From positions 62,001-126,000 of the forward strand of contig BPJV01000001.1 of the NCBI GenBank assembly GCA_026004795.1: a DNA stretch of 64,000 nucleotides, written 5' to 3'. Shown here one piece after another: positions 1 through 9,329 of this stretch. The DNA is from Pirellulaceae bacterium. Lineage in GTDB: Bacteria > Planctomycetota > Planctomycetia > Pirellulales > Pirellulaceae. Each line of letters begins with the position of its first letter. The first letter of the stretch is position 1. A program made the position numbers and the translations under genes. Under the pieces are notes generated by a model. That model had not been told where the DNA came from, searched no databases, and worked only from the letters and a program-made list of their open reading frames with translations.

Positions 1-1513
1 CCGCCCCGTGCAACAAGGCGGTGATCGAACCACACATGCTCCGCGCCGCATCCGAGTCATACGGCAAGCCGGCGGTCATGATCAGACTTCCCAAGTTCGA
101 ATAGCCCAACCCCAGGGGACGGAATAGATGGCTGTTCATCGCGATGCGGTCGGTCGGGTAACTGGCGTGATCGACCAAGATCTCTTGGGCAACGAAGAAG
201 ATCCGGCATGCGGCAATGAACCGTTGCACATCGAAGGTCCCGTCCGGCTGGCGGAACTTCATCAAATTGATGCTCGCCAAATTGCACGCCGTATTGTCAA
301 GGAACATGTACTCCGAGCAGGGATTGCTGGCGTTGATACGCCCGGAATTGGGGCAAGTGTGCCACCGATTGATGGTGGTGTCGTACTGCACTCCCGGGTC
401 GCCGCAGTGCCAGGCGCATTCGGCCATCTTGTTCAACAGCTCACGGGCGTCGTACTCGGGCGGCTCGCCGGTCGCCTTGTTGCTCACCCATTGGGTCTTC
501 CACGACTTGCCATCGCGAACCGCTTCCATGAACTCGTCGGTGACGCGGACCGACAAGTTGGCGTTTTGGAAGAAGACGGAGGAGTACGCTTCGCCGTTGA
601 AATTCGACTCATAACCCTCGCGAATCAGCGCATGGGCCTTCTGCTCTTCCTTCCATTTGCACTGGATGAACTCCATGATGTCCGGGTGCGTTACTTTCAG
701 CGATTGCATCTTTGCTGCGCGCCGAGTCTTGCCCCCACTCTTGATCACCCCGGCGATCGAATCGTACACCCGCATGAACGACAACGGACCCGACGGTGTG
801 CCGCCACCGGAAAGTTTTTCTCGGGAGCTGCGGATGGTCGACAAGTCGGTGCCGGTTCCACTGCCGAACTTGAAGAGCATGGCCTCGCTGGTAGCCAACC
901 GCATGATGTCTTCCATGTTGTCATCGACGCTTTGAATGAAACACGCCGATGCCTGAGGAAATTCGTAGGGATTCTCCGGTTGCTCGACCTGACGCGTTTC
1001 CGCGTTGTAGTGCCATGTGCAACGATCACCACGAACGCCGTACTGGTGGTACAACCCGACGTTGAACCATACCGGCGAATTGAATGCACCGTGCTGATGC
1101 AAGCAAAGCCAGGACAGTTCCCTGTAAAACTGCTCCCCATCCTCGGCCGAATCGAAGTAACCGTCCGCCATACCCCAATCGGCGATGGTTCGGGTTACGC
1201 GATGGATCAACTGGCGAACGCTCCGCTCCCGCTGCTCGGTACCCGGTTCTCCATAAAAGTACTTGCTAACGACGACATTGGTCGCCAACTGGCTCCACGT
1301 CGCCGGGATCTCGCAGTCTTCCTGAGAGAAAAGAACCTTGCCACCGTCACCCTCAATCTTCGCGGTGCGCAGCTCCCACTGCACGGTATCAAAGGGATCG
1401 ACGTCGGCAGGGCAAAATTGACTGGCAATCTTCAGACCAGCTCCTCGGCCCGCACGCCTTTGCCCCTGCTGCTCTGCTACCTGCATCCCAGCGCCTACTT
1501 CCACCGTGGCCAT
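1..1513 (-). CDS. nrdJ: Vitamin B12-dependent ribonucleoside-diphosphate reductase, N-terminal part (cut by window edge)
   Basis: Class II ribonucleotide reductase, which makes deoxyribonucleotides from ribonucleotides using adenosylcobalamin to generate a thiyl radical. The 504 codons inside the window read without a stop from ATG at 1513 and run off the left edge, so the C-terminal half is missing. Visible family marks are a cysteine at residue 191 in the context QASACFIQS, a Gly/Ser-rich segment KFGSGTGTDLS, and the active-site motif NPCSE with Cys399. These match the redox cysteine and radical cysteine of the family. The start is supported by AGGAG a few bases upstream and by the usual short N-terminal tail before the ATP-cone-less domain. 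Two NrdR-like boxes lie about 180-220 bp upstream. The long plus-strand reading frame across the same bases is a shadow. Confidence 0.93.
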   Translation of the reverse strand, partial: MATVEVGAGMQVAEQQGQRRAGRGAGLKIASQFCPADVDPFDTVQWELRTAKIEGDGGKVLFSQEDCEIPATWSQLATNVVVSKYFYGEPGTEQRERSVRQLIHRVTRTIADWGMADGYFDSAEDGEQFYRELSWLCLHQHGAFNSPVWFNVGLYHQYGVRGDRCTWHYNAETRQVEQPENPYEFPQASACFIQSVDDNMEDIMRLATSEAMLFKFGSGTGTDLSTIRSSREKLSGGGTPSGPLSFMRVYDSIAGVIKSGGKTRRAAKMQSLKVTHPDIMEFIQCKWKEEQKAHALIREGYESNFNGEAYSSVFFQNANLSVRVTDEFMEAVRDGKSWKTQWVSNKATGEPPEYDARELLNKMAECAWHCGDPGVQYDTTINRWHTCPNSGRINASNPCSEYMFLDNTACNLASINLMKFRQPDGTFDVQRFIAACRIFFVAQEILVDHASYPTDRIAMNSHLFRPLGLGYSNLGSLIMTAGLPYDSDAARSMCGSITALLHGA

Positions 1514-1689
1514 AAATCCAACTCCTTTTTCCTTCTTCACCCCGAAACGAAAACAAGCAATTCCAATTCAGTTCCATGTGCCGCGGCCCGAGGAAAGCAA
1601 TGCCATCGAGCACCCGCGTCCGCACTCTGTAGAAAAGTTTCACCCCCCCTTGGCGAGGGGGTAGCGTGGCCCGCTCAGCGAGTGGTCAT

Positions 1690-1737
1690 CCACTACCAGT
1701 AGTATACAGCCGCGCTGTGGACCACAATATATAGATC
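1690..1737 (-). promoter_or_regulatory. Tandem NrdR-like boxes upstream of nrdJ
   Basis: Two 16-bp sites at 1690-1705 and 1722-1737 resemble the NrdR box consensus ACACWATATATWGTGT. The second site, CCACAATATATAGATC, matches 12 of 16 positions. The first, CCACTACCAGTAGTAT, matches 10 of 16. Their starts are 32 bp apart, which is the three-helical-turn spacing known for paired NrdR boxes. They lie in the 5' region of nrdJ. NrdR itself is not in the window. The matches were counted by eye, so the weaker site is uncertain. Confidence 0.6.
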
Positions 1738-2256
1738 ATGGCAGCAGTTTAGAGTCTCATTCGATGATGTCAAATTCTGTCCACTAAACTTGCGTCCGCC
1801 AATGACTTCGGAAATCGCCACACCGTTTCCGAATTGACGCCCGCACGCGGATTGCGCGACCCAAGTTCTTTCGCCCCATTCGCTTGGGAATTTCCTTCAT
1901 CGCCCCGTTACGTTGTAGCAACGAGGCGCAAAGGCCCAGAAATTTTTATCGCTTTTCCGGCGCAGGAAACAGCAACCCTTTGGACCGGAGAAGATGCGCA
2001 AGAGGGGGCAAATAGTGCGCCGGCGCCGATGACGGAGCTGGGCAGGGGATGGAGCGAGTAGTGACTAAAGGTTGCGTCCGCCGCCCGACCAGGTTCCTGC
2101 CGCCCACCAGGCGCTGCGACAGCGCAGGGCAGTGCAGAAGTTCTCCGCAGGTCGCCTAGACAATGGTCGCTTCCGTCAGTAGAATCCGGTCATCGTTGGT
2201 GGGGCAACAATTGCCTGCTGACCGACGATCATGCGTGTAACTGAACGCGATAGGCT
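1738..2256. other. Intergenic, no gene seen
   Basis: Stretch between the nrdJ upstream region and the tRNA. The only open frame is a 75-codon plus-strand one without a recognisable product or a good ribosome binding site. Nothing else supportable was seen. Confidence 0.6.
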
Positions 2257-2330
<74 letters not shown>

Positions 2331-2500
2331 CTCAGGCTCTTTCAACCGGTGATGTTGGTCCCGGTCCTCATCGAGGGTTCGGGCAAAGCCGCTGGGAAGT
2401 GGGTCATCCCCATTCCCGCAGCGCCGTATTCTGCTGATGTCGGGGCCTCTCGGTGTGTCTCTCCCCGACGTTCTCCGCTGCCGTGGTTAGGCCGCGGCCA

Positions 2501-3907
2501 TCAAAAGCGGGTTTGATACTGCATGTAGAAGAAGTCGGCGTCGGCGCTGGACAGCACCCCCGGAGTTGTGTCGTAATAGCGTCCTGCGCCAAACCAAGAG
2601 TAGCCAACCAGCACTTGGTGGCGCGGATTGACTGTCACCGTACACAGGAGGTCGATCTCGTGGCCTAGATCCCGCGAGCCGGCCGCATTCCCCGCATTGT
2701 ACGGCTGCATCGTCACGCCATACGGCGTCGTGGGCTGGTCCAAGAAAAAGTAGTGGTACCACAACAGCAGGGAGACGCGATTGCCGACCGGGGCAATGAA
2801 CTGCATGTTCACGTCATTTAAATTGCGGCGACCGAATAGGTCTAAAAAGCCGTTGTATTTGTGTGCTAGCGGGAACAGGTGGTCGAAGCTGTCGTCGCCA
2901 CGGCTTACCGGTCCGCTGTCCCCTCCTGAGGCCCAGTCGTACCATCCCCACACCGTTGGCTTCCAGCCATACCAACACAGTTGTTTGCCAATCCCGATCG
3001 TGGCGAATCCGGCACCGTGTTCCGAGCCGTCAGAATTCTCGCCGAACTGAACGCCCCCCTCTAACTCATAAAGGAACAAGTCGTTCTTGCCCACTAGGCG
3101 GGAGCCGAGTGTGTGGTACGAGAAATCGAGTCGATCGTGGTTGTAGCCAAGATAATAGGCTTCCAGTGTTCCCCATGAGGTTGATTGGTCACTGGCATAG
3201 ATTCCGTAGAAATGTTGATCGGTATCCGCACTGTCCCACTCGTTTGTGCCCCCGGTAGCAGCCACGCGGGCTACCGGATTGGTGTAGAAGGCGTCCAGGC
3301 TCCGTTGGTCCTGCGAGAGCATCAAGCGGTAACCATCGAAGGTGCGACGCGTGTTTGCCCAGTCTAGGGGCGAGACCAGCCGTTGGGCGCCGAGCAATAA
3401 TTCTTGCCGCCCGCCGCGAACCGTAAGGCCGTCGAGCAGCTTGACATCGACGAATAGGTTTTGCGCCTCGCCCCGATTCTCTTCGATGGGGCGCGGAGCA
3501 AAGTCTTCCCCCGCCGAGTCGGCATACAAATATTCGCCGTACACCCGCAACCAATCGTTCACGCGGTAGTTCGTAAACAAACGCAGACGGGTCAGCCAGA
3601 ATTGATCATCCCTGCCGGTAAGCCCCAGCCCTCGGTGGTTATTCTCGTGATGATATCGACTCCGAAACTCGCCCCCCACGTCGACGCGATTGCCCCACAG
3701 GCCTTTGAGCGAATCGCCCAGGAAATAGGGCCCCGCATAACGAGGATCGTTTAGGTAACGAAAATCGTTGGCGTAGAAAACGCCCTTGTAGGCGTTCTTC
3801 ATCGCGGCTTGCAAATCCGTTGCTTGTTGCGCGGCGGCTTGCTTGCCCGTATGCCAAAGGCAAATGACCAACAACAACACTCGAGGAAAAATGTGTAATC
3901 GCTTCAT
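2501..3907 (-). CDS. Outer-membrane porin, alginate-export (AlgE-like) family
   Basis: A 468-residue secreted beta-barrel protein. Residues 1-26 form a signal peptide (basic start, leucine-rich core, AAA before QQ). The rest alternates aromatic and polar residues in short strands typical of an outer-membrane barrel, with motifs such as RQELLLGAQRLVSPLDWANT and FDGYRL that recur in alginate-export-type porins (Pfam Alginate_exp), and ends in an aromatic residue (YQTRF). It is transcribed away from the nitrate uptake cluster across a 726-bp gap. By position it may let nitrate or another anion across the outer membrane, but the substrate is inferred from context only. AGGA lies upstream of the ATG. 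Confidence 0.82.
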   Translation of the reverse strand: MKRLHIFPRVLLLVICLWHTGKQAAAQQATDLQAAMKNAYKGVFYANDFRYLNDPRYAGPYFLGDSLKGLWGNRVDVGGEFRSRYHHENNHRGLGLTGRDDQFWLTRLRLFTNYRVNDWLRVYGEYLYADSAGEDFAPRPIEENRGEAQNLFVDVKLLDGLTVRGGRQELLLGAQRLVSPLDWANTRRTFDGYRLMLSQDQRSLDAFYTNPVARVAATGGTNEWDSADTDQHFYGIYASDQSTSWGTLEAYYLGYNHDRLDFSYHTLGSRLVGKNDLFLYELEGGVQFGENSDGSEHGAGFATIGIGKQLCWYGWKPTVWGWYDWASGGDSGPVSRGDDSFDHLFPLAHKYNGFLDLFGRRNLNDVNMQFIAPVGNRVSLLLWYHYFFLDQPTTPYGVTMQPYNAGNAAGSRDLGHEIDLLCTVTVNPRHQVLVGYSWFGAGRYYDTTPGVLSSADADFFYMQYQTRF

Positions 3908-4633
3908 CTAGTGGCAATCCTTTGCACTAGTCATTACGTTCTGGGAACTGCGGTTATAAGTCGCCCTACCGTCCGCAAAATCGTTCCCCCTGAATGAAAT
4001 CCACAGCAGCCCGCCTCACTTTGTCGCTATCGGCTTTCTCAGTATTGCAATTAACACCAAGTTATTACGGCTGCCCTCACGCACTTGGGCCCAGCGGCCG
4101 GATGCAATGGTTTTGCTGCCTGGGACGAATCGACGGCTGCTACTACCTGGTTCTCCTGTACCGCCAGCGTCGTGTCTCGAAAGCCGGGAGTCCCCGCGGC
4201 AGGTGCCGCGCTCCTAAGCAGTCCTGCGTAAGGTCTGAGCAGTCGTGGGTGGCGATCGCCTCGCCAAAGCTCATATTTCGATAAGAAATTTCCGGTACTC
4301 GAAGATGCGTTCTCTGCCAAGCGAGGCTGGCGAAGGGAAGAATCTTTTTCCTAAGCCAAGATTTCGCCACGCCGACTGGGGGGACGCAACGGTCCTCTGG
4401 CGCGCCGTTTGAAATAGTGGTTGGCCGAATCACCGAGCACTGGTGTCGCGGCGGAGTTACTAAGCCCCTGAAGTCGGTTGATCGGGCGGGTGGCTCCGGT
4501 GGCACCATGTTATCGATGGGCTCGCCTGGATTTTTCCAATCGAGCCGAGAAGAACCTTCACCCATTGGCATGTCGCTAGAAGTTTTCAGGGTAGGTGTGA
4601 AGGGCAAGACTAAGGTCAACGGGAAGGTTTTGG
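3908..4633. other. Divergent intergenic region between porin and nitrate transport operon
   Basis: About 725 bp without a convincing gene; the 158-codon minus-strand frame here has no recognisable product and low-complexity composition. It must contain the promoters of the divergent porin and of the nitrate operon. I looked for a sigma-54 type -24/-12 pair and for a GTA-N8-TAC (NtcA-like) site and did not find a convincing one. Confidence 0.5.
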
Positions 4634-6157
4634 ATGAAACAGCTGCCAGTATGGTTGGATGGTGCGCTTCATTTTCTCCTTGGCGATTGGAAGCTTTTCG
4701 CAGCGACCTTCGTGCTGCTAGGCGGATGTAACAGCGATCGAGTTACGCTCGACGAATTGCGAGAAGCAGCGTCGACGATCCAAGTGGACTCGGCCGACCT
4801 GGAAGCTTCGATCGATGCGTTGAATCGGGACGGTGGGCGTCCGGCGTTAGAAAAGAGCACGATCAAGCTGGGGTTTATCAAGCTGACCGACTGCGCGCCG
4901 TTGGTCATCGCCAAGGAGAAAGGGTTCTTCGCCGCTGAGGGGCTCAATGTTGAGCTAGAAGCCCAGTCGAATTGGAAGGTGTTGCTGGATCGGGTCATCG
5001 ATGGCCAGCTTGACGGAGCGCACATGTTGGCCCCGCAGCCGATCGCCGCCACGATCGGCTACGGGACTCAGGCCGACATGATCACTGCCTACAGCCTCGA
5101 TTACAACGGCAATGCGATTACGGTGAGCAACGCGATCTGGGAGGCGATGCAGGAGCAGGACCCTGGCTTGCAGGCCGAGCGTCCTCCGCATCCGATCCGC
5201 GCCGATGCGTTGAAGCCGGTGGTACAGCAGTACCGGCAATCGGGGCGTGAGTTCAATATGGGGATGGTCTTCCCCGTCTCCACGCATAACTACGAATTGC
5301 GCTATTGGTTGGCAGCCGCCGGCATTCATCCCGGGTTTTATGATTCGCAGAATGTTGCCGGAACGATCGATGCGGAGGTCGTTCTCTCGGTCACCCCGCC
5401 GCCACAGATGCCGTCGACGTTGGAAGCAGGGACGATTCTCGGTTACTGTGTCGGCGAGCCTTGGAATCAAGTGGCCGTTGCCAAGGGTATCGGCGTTCCC
5501 GTGGTGACCAACAGCGAGATCTGGAAGAACAATCCCGAGAAGGTGTTCGGAGTTACGGCGAGGTGGCATGAGCAGCATCCGCAAACGCATGTGGCAATCA
5601 TCAAAGCGTTGATCCGCGCCGGGAAATGGTTGGACGAACAGGACGGCCAAGGGGAATACGTCAATCGCCAGGAAGCGGTGAAGATTCTCAGTCAGCCTCA
5701 GTATGTGGGAGCCGACGAGGAGGTGATTGCCCGAAGTATGACAGGTTCCTTCGTCTTCCAACCCACCGACGTGCAACCGGCCAAGGACTTCAACGTCTTC
5801 TTCCGTGATTTCGCCAGCTATCCCCACTACAGCGATTGCATCTGGTTCTTGACGCAAATGCGACGTTGGGGGCAGATCGACGAGCCCAAGCCCCCGAGCT
5901 GGTACGCCGAGGTGGCCAAGCGGGTTTATCGTCCCGACATCTATCGACAAGCGGCTGCCATGTTGATCGCCGAAGGGCATTTGTCGCCCAGCGAGTTGCC
6001 CCCTGAGGACTACGACGGCTACCGCCCCCCCAGCAACGAGTTCATCGATGGCATGACCTACGACGGGCGTGATCCGGTTGGTTACCTCAACAGTTTTACC
6101 ATCGGGATCAAGGAAGAGTTGGCTGGAGAGCCTGTCGCCGTGCAGCAACAACAGTGA
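4634..6157 (+). CDS. nrtA: Nitrate/bicarbonate-type ABC transporter substrate-binding lipoprotein (NrtA/CmpA family)
   Basis: A 507-residue binding protein of the NrtA/CmpA/SsuA superfamily that would capture nitrate (or nitrite) outside the inner membrane and deliver it to the permease. The N-terminus is a lipoprotein signal with lipobox LLGGC and the lipid-accepting Cys at residue 32. The first lobe starts around residue 77 with [19 protein letters not shown], followed by [17 protein letters not shown], the hallmark start of the family. Later [18 protein letters not shown] matches the CmpA/NrtA ligand region. It heads a same-strand cluster with permease and two ATPases, 121 bp before the next gene. 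Ligand identity is inferred from the downstream nitrate and nitrite reductases; bicarbonate cannot be excluded from sequence alone. Confidence 0.88.
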   Translation: MKQLPVWLDGALHFLLGDWKLFAATFVLLGGCNSDRVTLDELREAASTIQVDSADLEASIDALNRDGGRPALEKSTIKLGFIKLTDCAPLVIAKEKGFFAAEGLNVELEAQSNWKVLLDRVIDGQLDGAHMLAPQPIAATIGYGTQADMITAYSLDYNGNAITVSNAIWEAMQEQDPGLQAERPPHPIRADALKPVVQQYRQSGREFNMGMVFPVSTHNYELRYWLAAAGIHPGFYDSQNVAGTIDAEVVLSVTPPPQMPSTLEAGTILGYCVGEPWNQVAVAKGIGVPVVTNSEIWKNNPEKVFGVTARWHEQHPQTHVAIIKALIRAGKWLDEQDGQGEYVNRQEAVKILSQPQYVGADEEVIARSMTGSFVFQPTDVQPAKDFNVFFRDFASYPHYSDCIWFLTQMRRWGQIDEPKPPSWYAEVAKRVYRPDIYRQAAAMLIAEGHLSPSELPPEDYDGYRPPSNEFIDGMTYDGRDPVGYLNSFTIGIKEELAGEPVAVQQQQ

Positions 6158-6278
6158 GTGCGCAAAGTGCCGCATGGAAGCGCCTCGGCCGGCCATGGGT
6201 TGCCGGACGTGGAGCACGGTGCGTCACTCGCGCGTTTGGTCCGCCGAGGAGTCACTACAGTATTTCAAGAGAGATGTC

Positions 6279-7400
6279 ATGAGATTGCGCAACGGTATGT
6301 TGAGGTTTTGCGAGATCGCGGGGCTGCCGATTCTGGAACCGGTAGTACGCCTGGTGTTTCGCGAGGATCCGCGTGCCCAGTTGGTCAAGTTGATGCAGTA
6401 CGTGGCCGTCCCAGCGGTAGCTTTGGCAGTGTTTCTGGTGTTGTGGAGCTGGGCGGCACGAGTGGTGGTGACCGACAGCGTGCAATTGCCTGGACCGGCT
6501 GCCACGTGGAAGGCTGGACGCGACCTGTTCGCCTTGCACTTCCAACAACGGCAGGCCGATCGGCAGGCTGTGCAGCAGAGAATGCGCGAGGCGTTGGTGT
6601 TGGTGGCCAAGGCGCAGGGCCTGCGGCAGTTGTGTGCCCAACGGCCGGAAGGGATCACCGCGCCTGAAAAGTGTGAACAATTGGCCGATCAACTGGAACA
6701 ACGGGCCTTGCAGATTGCCAACGCGCCTATCGTTCGCGCGCCGACGTTCATCGATCAGATCGTGATCAGTCTGCAGACGGTGTTCTTCGGTTTCCTGTTG
6801 GCTACAGCTATCGCCGTGCCGGTGGGCATCCTGTGCGGGATGAATCCGTGGATCAGCGCTGCCTTGACACCGTTCATCCAGTTGTTCAAGCCGGTCAGTC
6901 CACTGGCATGGTTGCCTCTGGCGGCGGTGGTGGTCATCTGGGCCTATGGAGACACCGCGCCCCATCAAGCCATGTTTCAGAAGTCGTTTCTGATTTCCGC
7001 GTCGACCGTAGCTCTATGCAGCCTGTGGCCCACGCTGGTCAATACGACATTAGGGGTGGCTAGTGTCCCCAAAGATTTTCTGAACGTGGGGCGAGTACTC
7101 AAGCTTTCACCATGGCAACGATTAGTAAAGATCCTGCTGCCGGCCAGTCTGCCACTGATGTTTACCGGATTGCGGATCAGTCTGGGGGTCGGCTGGATGG
7201 TGCTCATCGCCGCGGACATGCTGGCTCAGAACCCCGGTCTGGGCAAGTTCGTGTGGGATGAGTTCCAAAATGGCAGCAGTTTGACCTACGCCCGGATCAC
7301 GTTCAGCGTGCTGACGATTGGCGTGATCGGCCTATTGCTCGATCGGCTGATGGTCTGCTTGCAGAACCTGGCCGCCGGTCGCGCGCAGTTGGCCACCTGA
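6279..7400 (+). CDS. nrtB: Nitrate ABC transporter permease
   Basis: Inner-membrane permease of the NrtB/TauC (BPD_transp_1) family. From ATG 6279 it is 373 residues. An N-terminal membrane helix ([20 protein letters not shown]) is followed by an unusually long soluble insertion of roughly 100 residues containing a Gln/Arg-rich, coiled-coil-like stretch. The standard permease core follows, starting about [20 protein letters not shown]. The cytoplasmic EAA loop that docks the ATPases is seen as [20 protein letters not shown] with LPLMFTGLR after it. The start was chosen because AAGAGAG lies just upstream; an in-frame ATG at 6174 would add a non-conserved tail. The insertion between TM1 and the core is known in some NrtB-like permeases. 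Confidence 0.88.
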   Translation: MRLRNGMLRFCEIAGLPILEPVVRLVFREDPRAQLVKLMQYVAVPAVALAVFLVLWSWAARVVVTDSVQLPGPAATWKAGRDLFALHFQQRQADRQAVQQRMREALVLVAKAQGLRQLCAQRPEGITAPEKCEQLADQLEQRALQIANAPIVRAPTFIDQIVISLQTVFFGFLLATAIAVPVGILCGMNPWISAALTPFIQLFKPVSPLAWLPLAAVVVIWAYGDTAPHQAMFQKSFLISASTVALCSLWPTLVNTTLGVASVPKDFLNVGRVLKLSPWQRLVKILLPASLPLMFTGLRISLGVGWMVLIAADMLAQNPGLGKFVWDEFQNGSSLTYARITFSVLTIGVIGLLLDRLMVCLQNLAAGRAQLAT

Positions 7401-7475
7401 CGGTGTCTCGGGCGCTGGTTGCTCAACCCGACTCGGCGATGGATGCGATAGTACTTCTCCCCTCTCTTCAATGAA

Positions 7476-8453
7476 ATGCTCATGAGTGTGGTAACGGAAG
7501 TTTGTGCGTTGGTTCCCGAGCGCGTACGCGACGCGCAACGGGGGCAATCGAATGAGGCATGTTCGCCCGCCCTGGAGTGCCGGCGGGTGGCTAAGCGCTA
7601 CCGGTCCGGCAGTCAGCAGGTGGAGGTGCTGCGGGATATCGATCTGCAGATCGCACCGGGTGAAATGGTGGCCGTGTTGGGGTACAGCGGCACGGGGAAA
7701 ACCACGCTCGCCAAACTGTTGGCCGGATTGGAAAGCCCCACCGCCGGCCAGGTATTGATGGATGGCCAGCCGGTGCGCGGAGCCGACCTGACGCGCGGTT
7801 ACATGTTCCAGAACTACTCGCTATTGCCTTGGATGACCGTGCTGGGCAATGTGCAACTGGCCGTCGATCAGGCATTCCCGCAGTGGCCCAAATCGCGACG
7901 GCGCGAGCATGCGTTGCAATACATCGAGATGGTCGGACTGGGGCACGCCTACAAACGGTTGCCGAGTGAACTGTCGGGCGGCATGCGACAACGCACCTCG
8001 TTGGCACGCACGCTATCGACGTTGCCGAGGGTGTTGATTCTCGACGAGCCGCTGTCCGCACTCGATGCCTTGACGCGGGGAGTGCTGCAGCAGGAGATTC
8101 TGCGGATCTGGTCGGAATTTCGACAGGCTTGCGTGTTGATTACCAATGACATCGACGAAGCCATTCTGATGGCCGATCGCATCGTTCCGTTGACGATCGG
8201 GCCGGCGGCGACTTTGGGACCAGCGTTCACGGTGGACATCGAACGACCGCGCACCGCTCGCGAATTGAACCGCAACCCGCAGTACAAGGAGTTGCGCAAC
8301 GAAATCGTGGCATATCTGCTGCAGCAACGGCAGCGGTCGCAACAATCGCAACCGACGGCCAAGCTTCCACGTCCCGATTGTCGCCCGCAAAGTCTGCATC
8401 CCCCCAGCTACGCGATTTTCGGTTCGCGGTGGCCCGGATCCCAGGGGAGTTAA
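7476..8453 (+). CDS. nrtC: Nitrate ABC transporter ATP-binding protein (first of two)
   Basis: ABC ATPase of the NrtCD/SsuB/TauB type that would power the permease. Walker A is GYSGTGKTT, the signature LSGGMRQR, Walker B VLILDEPLSALD. The H-loop position reads LITNDIDEA, with Asn where most ATPases have His (compare VTHD in the next gene), so this copy may be the catalytically weaker half of a heterodimer. The C-terminal tail of about 60 residues after the domain is Gln-rich (QQRQRSQQSQ). It ends only 2 bp before the second ATPase. ATG 7476 or ATG 7482 are both possible starts. It lacks the NrtA-like C-terminal domain of cyanobacterial NrtC, so the symbol denotes position more than orthology. 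Confidence 0.85.
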   Translation: MLMSVVTEVCALVPERVRDAQRGQSNEACSPALECRRVAKRYRSGSQQVEVLRDIDLQIAPGEMVAVLGYSGTGKTTLAKLLAGLESPTAGQVLMDGQPVRGADLTRGYMFQNYSLLPWMTVLGNVQLAVDQAFPQWPKSRRREHALQYIEMVGLGHAYKRLPSELSGGMRQRTSLARTLSTLPRVLILDEPLSALDALTRGVLQQEILRIWSEFRQACVLITNDIDEAILMADRIVPLTIGPAATLGPAFTVDIERPRTARELNRNPQYKELRNEIVAYLLQQRQRSQQSQPTAKLPRPDCRPQSLHPPSYAIFGSRWPGSQGS

Positions 8454-8455
8454 CG

Positions 8456-9268
8456 ATGAACAAAAGATACGTCGAAGTTTTCAACCTGCGCAAGAGCTAC
8501 GATACGCCCGACGGTCCCCTGACGATCGTCGAGGAGATCAGTTTTTCCATGGCCGCAGGCGAGTTCGCTTGTCTGCTCGGTCACAGTGGCTGCGGGAAGA
8601 GCACGGTGTTATCCATCGTGGCCGGTCTGGTGGAAGCAGATAGCGGCGGAGTGGCGGTGGACAATCGCGAGGTGGACGGTCCGGGGCCGGATCGAGCCAT
8701 GGTTTTTCAGGCCCCGAACCTTCTACCTTGGTTGACTGCATTGCAAAACGTGATGCTGGGTGTCAATCAGGTATACCGGCATGTGCCCAAGAAGACTCGG
8801 ACCGAGGTGGCACGCTACTATCTCGATCTTGTCGGCTTGCTGCCCCATTGTCATACGATGGCCAGTGAGCTGAGCCAGGGGATGCAACAGCGGGTCAGCA
8901 TCGCTCGTGCGGTCGCCCTCCAACCCAAACTGCTGTTGTTGGACGAACCGTTCGGGATGCTCGATTCTCTGACACGCATGGAGTTGCAGGACGTGATGCT
9001 GCATGTCCTTGCCCGGGAGAACATCGCGGCTCTGATGGTGACCCATGATGTGGATGAAGCGCTGTTGATGGCGGACCGGGTGTTGATGATGACCAACGGT
9101 CCGCGTGCCAGGATCGGCGCGGATTATCGCTTACCGTTTCCTCGCCCCCGAGAGCGAGCGGCGGTGTTGCAGCATCCCGACTACTACCCGATGCGGGAAC
9201 AGTTGATGGAGTTCTTGGAGGCGGCCGATCGTGAGGCCGAGGTGGCTGGCGCTGCCCAAGGTGGATGA
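8456..9268 (+). CDS. nrtD: Nitrate ABC transporter ATP-binding protein (second of two)
   Basis: A 270-residue ABC ATPase with all canonical motifs: Walker A GHSGCGKST, signature LSQGMQQR, Walker B LLLLDEPFGMLD and H-loop VTHDVDEA. It pairs with the preceding ATPase to energise nitrate uptake. The start at ATG 8456 is set by GGGGAG 8-9 bases upstream and by the close spacing to the previous stop; an upstream in-frame ATG inside the preceding gene gives an unrelated extension. The C-terminal RPRERAAVLQHPDYYPMREQ tail is typical of the NrtD/SsuB group. It is followed after 61 bp by the broken Fe-S/anchor gene. Confidence 0.9.
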   Translation: MNKRYVEVFNLRKSYDTPDGPLTIVEEISFSMAAGEFACLLGHSGCGKSTVLSIVAGLVEADSGGVAVDNREVDGPGPDRAMVFQAPNLLPWLTALQNVMLGVNQVYRHVPKKTRTEVARYYLDLVGLLPHCHTMASELSQGMQQRVSIARAVALQPKLLLLDEPFGMLDSLTRMELQDVMLHVLARENIAALMVTHDVDEALLMADRVLMMTNGPRARIGADYRLPFPRPRERAAVLQHPDYYPMREQLMEFLEAADREAEVAGAAQGG

Positions 9269-9329
9269 ATCGATCTTTCCCCACGCCGCCTGAGCGCGTG
9301 GGGCGTCGATGTGTTGAGGAAACCTATTC

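Noticed and set aside
1514-1690. Cobalamin riboswitch before nrdJ
   Set aside because: The B12-box core could not be found in the leader; only a small GC hairpin is present.
128-1702. 524-codon plus-strand open frame
   Set aside because: It is the antisense shadow of nrdJ, whose minus-strand translation shows full family motifs; the plus-strand product resembles nothing.
4143-4619. 158-codon minus-strand frame between porin and nrtA
   Set aside because: No domain-like text, no good ribosome binding site, composition unlike neighbours.
4955-6217. 420-codon minus-strand frame opposite nrtA
   Set aside because: Antisense shadow of the binding-protein gene; high-GC codon bias keeps the opposite frame open.
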